DNA of 64,000 nucleotides from NCBI GenBank assembly GCA_011364965.1, contig RDOB01000004.1, positions 422,309-486,308 of the forward strand. Reading direction: 5' to 3'. This DNA is from Candidatus Heimdallarchaeota archaeon (GTDB lineage: Archaea > Asgardarchaeota > Heimdallarchaeia > Hodarchaeales > Hodarchaeaceae). The translations under genes and the position numbers were made by a program. The notes under the pieces were generated by a model. That model was not told the DNA's origin. It searched no databases and saw only the letters and a program-made list of their open reading frames with translations. Below, piece after piece: positions 37,801 to 46,353 of this stretch (position 1 is the first letter of the stretch; the number at the start of each line of letters is the position of its first letter).

Positions 37801-38190
37801 ACCATTCAAGTCAGTCATTGGATTATTTTGGATCGGACAGTTCCCATAATTAATTTACAAGAACCAGAAAATGGAGCTGAACTTACCTCAAAGTTCAAAA
37901 TAGTAGGTACAATTATAGATGTATCATCCAGTGTCACGTATGAAATCTATCTCAATGAGATCCTAACATTCCATGGAATAGGGGCTTCATTCAGTATATA
38001 CATGGATCCTACAACACTCCCCTCAGGAAATTATAGCCTCACAGTTCTCGCAATAGACAAAGCTGGAAATCAGGGCCAGGAAACAATCTGGTTTAATTTC
38101 AATTATGTGAATATCACGTCTGGATTTGAGCTATTCCTGTGTTCAGTGCCAATCGCGCTTCTCATCGTCTTTAAAAAACGGAATAGTTGA
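34873..38190 (+). CDS. Surface FG-GAP/VCBS repeat protein with Ig-like domains and C-terminal anchor
   Basis: A 1105-residue exported protein. Residues 1-30 are a signal peptide (MKRWFLLLILVISFVNIFQL region). Residues about 90-800 hold many FG-GAP beta-propeller blades with calcium loops such as DIDNDGSNELILV, DFDGDGKYEIIVCG, DINLDGQNDLIF and DYDNDGVSELICG, probably forming one or two propellers. Residues about 810-1080 look like Ig-like beta-sandwich repeats. The tail SGFELFLCSVPIALLIVFKK is a membrane anchor. It resembles adhesion proteins of archaeal cell surfaces. It is the only long gene in its neighbourhood and probably a single unit. Confidence 0.9.
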   Translation: MNNIRGMKRWFLLLILVISFVNIFQLYCNNSQVEFRSSNNPTKLVFNEKTNDLHEEALQEYPNQALNMIYPNEGWKWEGIISHISIVKEILIEDIDNDGSNELILVGISQTWYSHLWILKWDWYEEKLELEYECQLEEYPLGGDSRLARFALDFIDIDSDGQKEVIICTSHQICIITKQQQDYSLSVFDSLPNGMLIPGNNMRAYASGDFDGDGKYEIIVCGTSTDPIRTLHWDGEKFAKDNSPITLQSPINPWGEPDGVNQFFYGDVTHDNRPELVVYHEWTHILHFYQWSGTQYILTYNHSEPININAVVGKDCFSIADINLDGQNDLIFTDKSMTWKDNALQTIWEGNYLEGTIAGDANNNYTTDFVSVVGENLYCYEMTYQIFANGTESASFEVYSNPIVTRTITRHAIGDVLNNGLNQIVVCTTDGWIGIYLIMRTYNANDKSYLDISSLIFHEDVDNDGIPDLIELTSASEARVNIRHWNGSDFLTYYTFKLDDSNIASANLIAGDITNDGKTEILVYSKDPNYNKSWLLKWNPNLEEFNFLFNSTSNWLAATVGELNHDGLNELCWVEEDRLVIGNWDGATISEVYSLDLLTSSYVYDKTAHLCIGDYDNDGVSELICGSRANEFRSYSIQIIGWDGGKFDIEYAHNRWTAAQILVADFNLDGAQEVGMFILTDWNDEPEKPGYHIMKWNASESEFNIKQTLAISSQGGITPTWYNDFDNDVQPELLFLDFINTTLSIYELSNDVLMLSPLQSVIISHYATLAISDFDLDGLNEVFIYDMNPVGQIKQTLYNDLSPPKIYSPSTLSMYTLSSLTLEFKIKDWPVFNQTLAEVKVYLNETLKSTLFTGEFNYSIETGLYISGTVIELKIEAKDIYENTQIKKFYIIIDKTKPNMLTLDITDFNECNTELLLTGNVMDNAGIEKVEFYLNGTLIGATSEENHTFNYLWNFPAFYADGSYNITALAYDFVGLTIQVSHWIILDRTVPIINLQEPENGAELTSKFKIVGTIIDVSSSVTYEIYLNEILTFHGIGASFSIYMDPTTLPSGNYSLTVLAIDKAGNQGQETIWFNFNYVNITSGFELFLCSVPIALLIVFKKRNS

Positions 38191-38388
38191 GTTAATCTTG
38201 TAATCTCTTTGTTAAGAGAGTTTGAAAGCTTCAATCACTCAACACTCCCACCTCTTATAGCTCTCTCTAATTTAAACCAATTTTGAAATATATTCAATTA
38301 ACTAATCCCATTTTTAATTTGCTGTATATATATCATACCTCAGAGTAAGAGCTCAAAACAAACTCCATTATACGAATATGGAATATCA

Positions 38389-38763
38389 TCAGATGATGGA
38401 TTCCATATGAATACTAGATTGTGAAAGTTTGATGCAAACTGCTCTTCTAGCGTGGGTTTTTGGCTCATAAAGGTATTCATTGTACTCTTTAGTTTCAATA
38501 TGATCAAACCAGCTAAGATAATTAGAAAACGAATTTTTTGAATAACTATCTACTAAATGGACGATGAGTACAGGATGAACCCCTAATTCGATAGCTACTT
38601 GAAAATCACCTTGAGTAGGAAGGGGGTCATAGGTATCAGACCAAGGATTAATTTTGTAATACAAAGAGTAAACTGGAACACCGCTTCTATCGCTATCTTC
38701 CGAGGGAGTTTTTTGAAAAAACTCAATTTCCACACAATTCGATTGAAAAATCACAAGATTCAA
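38389..38763 (-). CDS. Hypothetical protein, 5' end overlapping a dispersed repeat
   Basis: A 124-codon frame. Its first 30 codons lie on a copy of the dispersed segment (CVEIEFFQKTPS), while the rest (YYKINPWSDTYDPLPTQGDF, then VAIELGVHPVLIVHLVDSY) looks like a normal soluble protein. It may be a gene fragment whose front was replaced by, or fused to, the repeat. No family is recognised. Confidence 0.4.
   Translation of the reverse strand: MNLVIFQSNCVEIEFFQKTPSEDSDRSGVPVYSLYYKINPWSDTYDPLPTQGDFQVAIELGVHPVLIVHLVDSYSKNSFSNYLSWFDHIETKEYNEYLYEPKTHARRAVCIKLSQSSIHMESII
38681..38735 (-). repeat. Copy of dispersed decayed coding segment
   Basis: CGCTTCTATCGCTATCTTCC, then CGAGGGAGTTTTTTGAAAA and CTCAATTTCCAC match the family core. 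On the minus strand it reads VEIEFF and, after a shift, IAIEAVF. Confidence 0.6.
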
Positions 38764-38781
38764 AACAAAAGAAAAATAGAA

Positions 38782-39255
38782 ATGGAAATAAAAACGGAGG
38801 AATATATTTTAGTCCAAATAAAAGAAAGAATGGATGTTATTCAATTATGCATGGAATGTATCGAGCTAGGTGTCTGGTTACTCCAGAGACTAGAAAAAAC
38901 GCAAAATACTCCTGAATTCACTAATATTCTCGAGTTCATTCGAGCAGTGACTCAACAATCAGACCTCTGGAGAACAGAACTCAAAATCTGGGAGTGGATC
39001 ACAAGCAAATGGCATCAAACAGAGGAGTTTAATGCGTTTGTAAAGGTCATTCGGGAAAAATATGACCAATTATCCCTGCAGGTAGCCAGCGAAGTCTTAT
39101 TCCGAGAACCACGCATACACTTCCAGCAGCTCTATATTGACTCAAAAATCCGCAAGATACCCTTACCTGACAAATACCTTGACATGCTCAATCTCCAATC
39201 CGTGAAAGACTGCTTTACGGAGAACGGGGAAGAATTCAGAATTAGAATTGGTTAA
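38782..39255 (+). CDS. Helical hypothetical protein
   Basis: A 157-residue, almost wholly helical soluble protein (MEIKTEEYILVQIKERMDVI, then LWRTELKIWEWITSKW and KYDQLSLQVASEVLF). I chose the ATG at 38782 because the longer frame from 38599 runs through a repeat copy and a basic, non-protein-like stretch. It is convergent with the pseudo-GTPase, 40 bp apart. No family is recognised; it could be a partner of that protein. Confidence 0.55.
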   Translation: MEIKTEEYILVQIKERMDVIQLCMECIELGVWLLQRLEKTQNTPEFTNILEFIRAVTQQSDLWRTELKIWEWITSKWHQTEEFNAFVKVIREKYDQLSLQVASEVLFREPRIHFQQLYIDSKIRKIPLPDKYLDMLNLQSVKDCFTENGEEFRIRIG

Positions 39256-39295
39256 GGGTGTTTAAAGCATGATTTCTATTGCTGATTGCAAAGGA

Positions 39296-39823
39296 TTAAA
39301 AAAGCTTCCTACCCCTAAGCGCTTTTTGAGTAATATCCTCAAAAATTTTCATTAATTTGGGTCTTTCCATATGTCCTATAATATAATAGTCTACCTTAAG
39401 TTCATTTGCTAGCTTAATGGCATTAAATTGATTACAATCATCCTTTTTTCGCGTTTGAACTCCAACGATCGCTATAGGGTAGGATAAATCGCCAGAAATC
39501 TCGCGAAACCTCTGAATCCATGTGGAAATCGCGTCAAAATCGGATTGATTGGCACATTCATATATAACAAGACACCCAGACGAATTAAGGATGGTTTGAT
39601 ACCAAACTTTTTCGTTAGAGATCGTTTCTGGACTAATAGCGGGGATCATGATCTTGATTTTCATCTTTTCTAAATAATCATACTGTCTGGACTGAAAAAC
39701 AGGCGGAAGAATGCCTAAAGGGGTATCACCACTAACTCCTCCAATCGCTCTACTGATATACAGATTCAGCTTAGGGTTGCTTCCAAGAAGACAGATCTTC
39801 AATACGAATTTTTTCTTTGACAA
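39296..39823 (-). CDS. Ras/Rab-like protein with all nucleotide motifs lost
   Basis: A 175-residue protein that follows the small GTPase plan: KFVLKICLLGSN as strand 1, WYQTILNSSGCLVIYECANQ at the YY.GA..I.VYD position, then FDAISTWIQRFREI, PIAIVGVQTRK and a last FEDITQKAL helix. The P-loop GxxxxGKS/T is replaced by GSNPKLNLYIS, the DxxG by PAISPE, and NKxD by VQTRK. It cannot bind GTP in the usual way. Expanded small GTPases are typical of Asgard archaea and eukaryotes; dead members may act as scaffolds. The assignment rests on fold pattern. Confidence 0.6.
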   Translation of the reverse strand: MSKKKFVLKICLLGSNPKLNLYISRAIGGVSGDTPLGILPPVFQSRQYDYLEKMKIKIMIPAISPETISNEKVWYQTILNSSGCLVIYECANQSDFDAISTWIQRFREISGDLSYPIAIVGVQTRKKDDCNQFNAIKLANELKVDYYIIGHMERPKLMKIFEDITQKALRGRKLF

Positions 39824-39943
39824 CCTCTTCGTTTCCTTTTGTAATTCGCTTTTATATGAACGTTTTAATACTTTAATCGCGATTTCATATTAGCTTTATA
39901 TATAAATAAAGAATTGATCCTGAAGAAGATTCTATCTTCAGTT

Positions 39944-40108
39944 CTATTCCTTTGTAAGCCTTTGTAATGCATTTCTTTTCCAAAAGGAGGTTCCTATTAT
40001 AGCTATTCCACTCATAATGACCCCACCAAGGAAAAATATTCTACCTACAAGGATAAATATGATAAACCAAATGAAACCATAAATTATTTCTTGGAGTAAT
40101 AAACAAGT
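39944..40108 (-). pseudogene. Fragment of a small membrane protein
   Basis: LLLQEIIYGFIWFIIFILVG, then RIFFLGGVIMSGIAIIGTSF and a basic tail ending at a stop at 39944. It has two helices and no start codon. The family is unknown. Confidence 0.35.
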
Positions 40109-40176
40109 TTATATGAAAATTCTTTAGTGATATTAGCCTTATTCTCTCCATGCCGGACAAAATACACTGTTCCCAT
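40084..40176 (-). pseudogene. N-terminal fragment of a histidine phosphatase (phosphoglycerate mutase-like)
   Basis: A 30-codon frame starts MGTVYFVRHGENKANITKEF, the RHGE phosphohistidine motif and following N of the histidine phosphatase family, and then stops. The rest of the enzyme is gone; a membrane fragment follows. The remainder of 39824-40391 shows nothing further. Confidence 0.65.
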
Positions 40177-40391
40177 GCTTAAGTCTCCTGTGACCCACCT
40201 TTATCTTACTTAAATAATATTGATATCTTTTTTTTGTTTCCAAATAATATTAATTACTTTTGTGTTCGATCATTGCTCCTTACTTCCGTAATGAAGAAGA
40301 AATCCTTAATAAGAGTACCACCATTACACATCTAATCCAATACTAGAGATAAAGAAAGGTTTTCTGTTGGGATTCAAATGAGCTGAAGTCT

Positions 40392-41411
40392 TTGCCAAAT
40401 TATTTTTGGACGCGAAAACGATTTGGGAGATGGCGTTATGACATTATTGTCATTTTTATCACTGCATTGTTTAATTTTGGCAGTATTACTCCAATTATAC
40501 TGTGGGGGATAGATGTATTACGACCTAATCAACCCCCTGAAGCTCATATAATGGATGCAATTGTTGCATTCATCGGATCAACGTTTATGCTACTTTTAAC
40601 AGAATATTTATGCAATATTAGTTACACTATGCTGAAAAATATAATCAATCGTGAAATAGTGAGAGGGAAACCTAAAGAGGAACGCGAGGCGGAAGCAATT
40701 AATTTCATTTGGAATTCAAAGATTTATTATTTGTGTATTTTACTCATTATAGCACAACTGGGATTTGGAGTGATAGGGGTTGCTTTAGGAGCAACTACTA
40801 TACTTGATGGGATTTTTGGATCACCAGTGATGGTTTTATCTTCTATAATATATGTTGAATTCTTTTGGATTGCATTTGCCCCAACAATGTTAATTTTTTA
40901 TCTTCCTCGCCTCCCAATTCAATTAAATGTATTTGAAAGCGATTCTGCTGGTGGATTAGGAGCCATCGCGAATTATTTATTGAAAGGGTCATTAATACTA
41001 ACAGCTTTTGGAACCTTTGCCTTATATTGGGTTATTTCTACGTCTGCGATTGTGTTTGAAATTGGAGTAATGATGCTTGCAGTGATCCTTGCTATTCCAT
41101 TAATATATTTCATCGTACCGACTATTGGGCTACGTTCAATAATGATAAAAGAAAAGTATCGTGTTTTGGATGCTATAAACTATCAAATAGGGGAGGTTTA
41201 TCTCAAACTACATGCAAATGACCAAATCTCCCAAGAAACCTTTATTCAGGTACAAGGTCTAAGCACTCTTAGACAACAAGTTATGTCAATGCACGAATGG
41301 CCATTCAGCTTTACAGGATTGAGGAATTTATTAACATCGTTTCTAATTCCAATAGGAGTTTTTCTCCTAAACAATCTTGATTCTTTACAAACTATTATTA
41401 GTGGCAGCTGA
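40392..41411 (+). CDS. Six-helix membrane protein of unknown function
   Basis: A 339-residue protein with about six membrane helices. Notable features are a basic N-terminus (WTRKRFGRWRYD), a charged loop KPKEEREAEAINF, and a conserved-looking loop RLPIQLNVFESDSAGGLGAI between helices four and five. The end is a short cytosolic helix bundle and a last hydrophobic segment. The start is TTG at 40392; an in-frame ATG is not available upstream. I do not recognise the family. Confidence 0.7.
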   Translation: MPNYFWTRKRFGRWRYDIIVIFITALFNFGSITPIILWGIDVLRPNQPPEAHIMDAIVAFIGSTFMLLLTEYLCNISYTMLKNIINREIVRGKPKEEREAEAINFIWNSKIYYLCILLIIAQLGFGVIGVALGATTILDGIFGSPVMVLSSIIYVEFFWIAFAPTMLIFYLPRLPIQLNVFESDSAGGLGAIANYLLKGSLILTAFGTFALYWVISTSAIVFEIGVMMLAVILAIPLIYFIVPTIGLRSIMIKEKYRVLDAINYQIGEVYLKLHANDQISQETFIQVQGLSTLRQQVMSMHEWPFSFTGLRNLLTSFLIPIGVFLLNNLDSLQTIISGS

Positions 41412-41512
41412 AAAAATAGGCGAATTTCAAATTGCTATTTGGAAAATCAAAATGTAAGGTTCATTCAATATCCTCTGTAATTCCGTAAAAAAAAGTACTG
41501 AAGAATCCTCAA

Positions 41513-41640
41513 CAAACGTATAGACATCAGATCCAATTTGTATGAACATCTTTCCTGCTGCTTTTATTGCTCTCTATCGAGGGAAGTTGGTAAAAAACTC
41601 ACTTTCCACATGCGTCTGCAAATAGTAGTTATTCTGTGAA
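41513..41640 (-). repeat. Copy of dispersed decayed coding segment
   Basis: Contains ATAGACATCAGATCCAATTTG, CTGCTGCTTTTATTGC and CTATCGAGGGAAG...CACTTTCCAC. On the minus strand it reads KMFIQIGSDVYTFVE after a stop at the PR site. It occupies the gap 41412-41715. Confidence 0.6.
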
Positions 41641-41715
41641 CAGGTTTTAGAGTATTTCTATACTTCCACAAGGGTGGTGGCAGATATACTTAATATAACT
41701 TTGTAATTTCTATAA

Positions 41716-42513
41716 TTATGCTTTTGGGATGAGAGGATGTCCACAGCTAGAGCAATATTGGACAAGCGTGAGGTTTGAAGCAGAACAATCCGAACAGAAC
41801 GTAGCATATTGCTGCAACGGAGCATTCCCAATGATCTTCCCATCCCGCATTTCAAGAGCAATATCTCCTATTCTTGCTACGACAGGATTATGAGTGACTA
41901 AAAGGATTGTCTTACCAAATTCGATTTTTAGCTGCTTAAATAAATCAATAATTATCTGTGTATTTTCCGAATCTAGCTCCCCTGTAGGTTCATCAGCCAA
42001 GATGATCTCTGCGTCATTAGCGAGCGCAACTAGAACTGCAATTCGCTGCCGTTCTCCCCCTGAGAGGGCGTGAGGAGCATGGGTAGCGCGGCTATTCATA
42101 CCCATGCGTGTGAGCAATTCAGTGACTCTTCGTTTTCGTTGTTCTCGAGCCATGCCTAGAATTTTCAAAGGTAACTCAATATTTTCCTCAGCAGTTAAAA
42201 TAGGACTCAAATTCTCGAACTGGAACACAAATCCAACTTTCTCTCGTCGATACTTCGCCAATTCCTTTTCATTCAATCCATTAAGAGAAAGACAACAGCT
42301 AATGATAGTTCCATCTGTCGGAGAATCAATCCCACCAATGAGGTGCAGCAAAGTCGATTTCCCACTCCCAGAGACCCCCATGATAGATACAATTTGGTTG
42401 GACTTAACAGTAAGATTTACTTCGTTTAACGCGTGAATCTCAGAAGTGCCATGCTCAAAGACTTTCTTAAGGTTATGTGTTTGCACAATTGTCTCTTGGG
42501 TCATTTTAATCAC
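41716..42513 (-). CDS. MacB/LolD-type ABC transporter ATPase with C-terminal zinc ribbon
   Basis: A 265-residue ATPase. Walker A is GVSGSGKST (46-54), the signature LSGGERQRIAVLVALAN, and Walker B AEIILADEPTGELDS; the E.G.LD pattern is that of the MacB/LolD/FtsE class that powers FtsX-like permeases. After the ATPase core the last 30 residues form a zinc ribbon (FCSDCSAS and YCSSCGHP), an archaeal addition. It overlaps the permease stop by 8 bp, so the two are coupled. ATG at the fourth codon (MTQET) is the other possible start. Confidence 0.93.
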   Translation of the reverse strand: MIKMTQETIVQTHNLKKVFEHGTSEIHALNEVNLTVKSNQIVSIMGVSGSGKSTLLHLIGGIDSPTDGTIISCCLSLNGLNEKELAKYRREKVGFVFQFENLSPILTAEENIELPLKILGMAREQRKRRVTELLTRMGMNSRATHAPHALSGGERQRIAVLVALANDAEIILADEPTGELDSENTQIIIDLFKQLKIEFGKTILLVTHNPVVARIGDIALEMRDGKIIGNAPLQQYATFCSDCSASNLTLVQYCSSCGHPLIPKA

Positions 42514-45466
42514 GTAATTGTAAGAAAGAAAGGAAAAATTTCTTCCTAATCAAATATGAGAACGTTATTATAATTGTAAAGTGAGAGAGGATTAATAAGG
42601 TTAAAAACAATAGGATTTTTGGCCAAGGAATTAGAAGTTTCACGGGAATTGGGGGATAAGGAGTAATAAAAAAGTCCATATAGATAGAGGAGGATAAAAT
42701 ACCAATCAATATTCCGAAAAAAGCCCCTAATAAGTCAATAGAAAGGAATTCCAAATGAAAAATCCATCTTAGATCTGCAGTTGTCATTCCTCGAGAAAAA
42801 TAAATACCTACTTCATTCTTTCGATCCTTATAGCTTTGGAAGAACAATACTCCCAGACCTGAAGTTACAAGGAGGAAAGTCATAAAAAAGAAAGTATCCA
42901 TAATTGTGATGATACTCCCTGAAGGAGTCATACGAAATTTCTGTTTTAGATCATCAAGAAATTTAATATCTGAATCCCAGAAGGAATTCTGAAATGCTTC
43001 AAAAACAGTCACACGTTCAGCATAACTAGCAGTTGGAGTGATTTTAATGAGCCATGTGATTATTGGTTCTGTTGTAAAAAAATGAGAGGAAAAATTCACA
43101 TAAGAGAGGAGGAAATCCCTCGAGCAGATCAGTGGGAGAGGAGGGTTGAAGTTCGGTTGGGCAAAGCCAGGAATAAGATAAAAAAAATCCACCACAGTGA
43201 AATTCAGGAGAACTTGGCTCCTAGAAGGGGTGTACAAATCAATCTTAGTGGGGACTATTGTACCCACTTGATTGTCTGCATATTCTCCCTCTCCAAGTTC
43301 CCAGTGTTTAAAGCTAATTGGGGCTAAAGCAGAGGAGTTATGAATGCTGAGTTTCAAGAAAGCCTCTCTTGAAAGACTATCGGGCATAAAATTCTCTTCA
43401 AAATATGTAACTGCCGTAAATGACTCAGGATCAATTGCCAGTATACCACTAGGAAGAATAGAGGCATAAATAGTGCTATTCAAGGGAATATAGATGGATG
43501 CGCTAATCCAGATCATCTGAGTGACACTCTCAACATAGGAAGACAGATTCAAGAGGTCCTCTGCAGAATAACTCCACAGCTTTCCAAGGTCTCCTGAAAT
43601 ACTGATATCTGCCCCTATATCGCGCTTAATTTCACGCAAGGACACACTATATGCTGATTGAGAAAGAATTAACGGGGTGATAGCCATAGAAACAGCCAAC
43701 GCTGTGAGAAAGGCAATATTAGAGAAACGACTACCTCTTCTCAGATAATTCATAGAAACAATACTCCTCAAGCTAGTTTTCACCCCTTTACCCATGAGAG
43801 AGAGATATCGAACGATGAGATCTCTTCGGCCCGTTAAAAGTCGGACGAAAAACAATGAAAAAACTAGAGGGAGAAATGGCAAGAGAGGAGACACAAGTTT
43901 ATCAAAAAGTACCGCTAAATCCTGAATGAAGGTAATTGAATCGAATATGTCGAGAATTTCTCTCGCTATCCATAAAGAGAAGAGAATAAGAGTAAAGTAA
44001 AGAATTCGCCTTAAATCTTTTTTTGTGGCAGAAATCCACGATTCAGAAGAATTCATGGGTTTGTGAAGGAGACTGATAGGAACTTTTGCATTGATATTTC
44101 TAGAGGCAAAGAGATTCAGAATATTTCCAAGAATAACTCCTGTTAGCAAGGTTTCCCAGATTAAGGAATCACCTTCAGAAATCAATGGAGTTAACCAATC
44201 ATTGAGAGTCTGTTGATCGGGGATGATGGAATACAAAACAATTATAATAATGAAGGAGAGCACAAGTGAAATCAACGCTGCAGCTAATCCAATTAATGAC
44301 CCCTCTACTACTAGCCAAGATCTAATTTGCATTTTAGAAATACCACGAAATACCCAGATGCCAATGAAGCGTTTATTATTCTCAAATCGGAGAACCTGAC
44401 TGGCAAGCGCTATTAACAAAGCGAAAAGAATAATCGGAAGCATGAGTAAGGTTAATGAATTATGAAGTTGAACTAAATCTTCTGTGAGAAGAGTTAATTC
44501 CTCTAAAAGGGGATTTTGGATAGAAAAAGTGACATCAGTTGGGAGAGCTGCTTCCAAAAAAGCACTAAGGTCTGCTTCAAGGGCTTTCAACAGCCTAGGT
44601 TCTCGGAACCTGTTGAATGACTCAATAATAGCTTCCCTCCTTAAAAATATTGAAAATCCAACATCTTGAAACAGTATATCGCGATTCCCACCCCCAAGCT
44701 TCTCAGAGAGATCAGAATAGGTATCCATATTGACAATTAAGAGTGTCTGGATAGAATTTTGCCTTGAAGTGGCTGGACATAGTAAATCTTTCGCAATATT
44801 ACTCTCACTTGAGAAAGAAAATATTTCAGTTACACGAAGGGGAGAAGAGAGGTTGGAAATAAAGTCAAATTCAATAGATCCATTATACTCGAAGTAATGG
44901 ATGTAGAACGTGTCATTGATGGAAACCTGCAGTTTTCTAGCCAGAAAAGAAGAAAGATAAACCTCATTTAAATTCAATGACGCGTTACCAAGTGCGAAGG
45001 GGTGAATACTCGACGAATCAACGAATGAACGAAAGTTTTCTTTATGGATACCCATTCCATATTCGTCGAAAATAGCAAAATTCGCATAGAGACACGAGGC
45101 GTTTTTTGCTAAAGCAAATTGGGAAACCTTTTCATCCTCTCCAAAATAAATAGGTCTGAACCCTCGCTTGACAAAAGTCCGCTCAATAAGCAGAAAATCC
45201 TCTAACTGCTTAGTAAGAGAACGAAGATTGAAATCATCGATAGATTGGGGAAAGTGAAGAGTTAAACGGAGGTCAGAAGCGTCTTGCGATATATCCGCAA
45301 TCATAATAGCATCTTGTAAATATTTTACACCAAAAGTAACACTAAGAGATGCAGTGAGAGTAAAAACTAGCGTAAAAAGAAAAATGAACGAATTCACTCG
45401 CTCTCGACGAAATCGCTGGAAAGCAAGAGGAAATCCCCAAATATATGATGTGAATGAAGCCATCAA
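42506..45466 (-). CDS. FtsX/MacB-like ABC permease, long tandem form
   Basis: A 986-residue permease with an N-terminal helix, a large extracytoplasmic domain (about 55-330), three helices (about 335-440), further helices around 490-560, a second large outer domain (about 620-840), and a last three-helix FtsX block that starts VTSGLGVLFFQSYKDRKNEVG. The FtsX pattern ...IGIWVFRGISKMQIRSWL and GIYFSRGMTTADLRWIF appears twice, so two FtsX units are joined. It probably works with the downstream ATPase in lipoprotein or lipid extraction, efflux or signalling. Confidence 0.88.
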   Translation of the reverse strand: MMASFTSYIWGFPLAFQRFRRERVNSFIFLFTLVFTLTASLSVTFGVKYLQDAIMIADISQDASDLRLTLHFPQSIDDFNLRSLTKQLEDFLLIERTFVKRGFRPIYFGEDEKVSQFALAKNASCLYANFAIFDEYGMGIHKENFRSFVDSSSIHPFALGNASLNLNEVYLSSFLARKLQVSINDTFYIHYFEYNGSIEFDFISNLSSPLRVTEIFSFSSESNIAKDLLCPATSRQNSIQTLLIVNMDTYSDLSEKLGGGNRDILFQDVGFSIFLRREAIIESFNRFREPRLLKALEADLSAFLEAALPTDVTFSIQNPLLEELTLLTEDLVQLHNSLTLLMLPIILFALLIALASQVLRFENNKRFIGIWVFRGISKMQIRSWLVVEGSLIGLAAALISLVLSFIIIIVLYSIIPDQQTLNDWLTPLISEGDSLIWETLLTGVILGNILNLFASRNINAKVPISLLHKPMNSSESWISATKKDLRRILYFTLILFSLWIAREILDIFDSITFIQDLAVLFDKLVSPLLPFLPLVFSLFFVRLLTGRRDLIVRYLSLMGKGVKTSLRSIVSMNYLRRGSRFSNIAFLTALAVSMAITPLILSQSAYSVSLREIKRDIGADISISGDLGKLWSYSAEDLLNLSSYVESVTQMIWISASIYIPLNSTIYASILPSGILAIDPESFTAVTYFEENFMPDSLSREAFLKLSIHNSSALAPISFKHWELGEGEYADNQVGTIVPTKIDLYTPSRSQVLLNFTVVDFFYLIPGFAQPNFNPPLPLICSRDFLLSYVNFSSHFFTTEPIITWLIKITPTASYAERVTVFEAFQNSFWDSDIKFLDDLKQKFRMTPSGSIITIMDTFFFMTFLLVTSGLGVLFFQSYKDRKNEVGIYFSRGMTTADLRWIFHLEFLSIDLLGAFFGILIGILSSSIYMDFFITPYPPIPVKLLIPWPKILLFLTLLILSHFTIIITFSYLIRKKFFLSFLQLRD

Positions 45467-45591
45467 ACGATCACTTGGAAGCTAAAGGTTTAATAAATTT
45501 TGGTACAGTTCTTGAATGAAAAGAATTCTCCAAAAAAAAAGAAACAGGGGATTAAAGCGTTCAAACATCAAACCAAGGACCAAACATTCAA

Positions 45592-45984
45592 CTAGACCCC
45601 ATCTGAATCCGGCGGTCGAGGGACATTCTCAAGTTCCCGAATTAACCTCCTCCTTCGCCCTGCCACCGAGCTGTGGTACGCACAATAGAAAAAAAGGCCC
45701 GCATTTATCAAACAGCCAAACCCAATGAGAACAAATCCAAAAAAGAGCAAGGGTAACTTGGGATACTCATATGAAAAATCAATAGCTCCTACGCCAATCA
45801 TAGCTATAGCAACACCGCTCAGAAAGAATAAAAAACTAGGAATCGTTTGCGCCCAGCACTTGTACGAACAGTAGTAACGTTCATCATATGAAATCTTTTT
45901 CCAGAATGTTTGGCGAAATTTACGGTCACAGTAACTGCAGACGAGGAGTTCTTTCTTTTGAGTAGGTGTTTCCAGATTACACAC
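45592..45984 (-). CDS. Small zinc-finger membrane protein
   Basis: A 130-residue protein. The first 45 residues hold a treble-clef-like finger (VCSYCDRKF, then RYYCSYKCW), and two membrane helices follow (about 50-70 and 77-102) before a basic tail. It sits 125 bp upstream of the ABC permease on the same strand and may be in its operon. The function is not recognised. Confidence 0.65.
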   Translation of the reverse strand: MCNLETPTQKKELLVCSYCDRKFRQTFWKKISYDERYYCSYKCWAQTIPSFLFFLSGVAIAMIGVGAIDFSYEYPKLPLLFFGFVLIGFGCLINAGLFFYCAYHSSVAGRRRRLIRELENVPRPPDSDGV

Positions 45985-46286
45985 CTCCAGATTCCTAGGA
46001 CTGCATTAATCTCAGTCAAACTCAAAAAAACTAAAAGGAATCAGTATTAATCCTTTTCTATTTACACGGAATTTCTTGATCAGTAAGGATTATAGAACAT
46101 TATATATTTATTTCCATATTTTTCTCATCTCTATTTTATATTTTAGATAGTAATTTAAACTCCATGCAAAGTTTTAAGTGATTTAGTTGAATATCTCAAT
46201 TGCAAATTTTTGCGTTATTATAGAATCTTCCGAATACTCACTAAATTAGTATATTAAGTTCATTTCGAAGAACTACACAGAATGTA

Positions 46287-46297
46287 TATTTTATAAG
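46287..46297 (+). promoter_or_regulatory. Conserved TATA-box region of duplicated gene
   Basis: TATTTTATAAG lies about 60 bp before the start of the 46354 gene. The same box and about 100 bp of flanking DNA recur before the paralogue at 60727. The rest of 45985-46353 is AT-rich, without other signals. Confidence 0.5.
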
Positions 46298-46353
46298 GAA
46301 TGAAATTCCATAAGACTTCTTGACTTGTTAGTAACGTTTCAGGTGGGATAGAT

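Noticed and set aside
38599..38781. N-terminal extension of the 38782 gene
   Set aside because: These 61 codons run antisense through another frame and through a repeat copy; the protein-like sequence starts at 38782.
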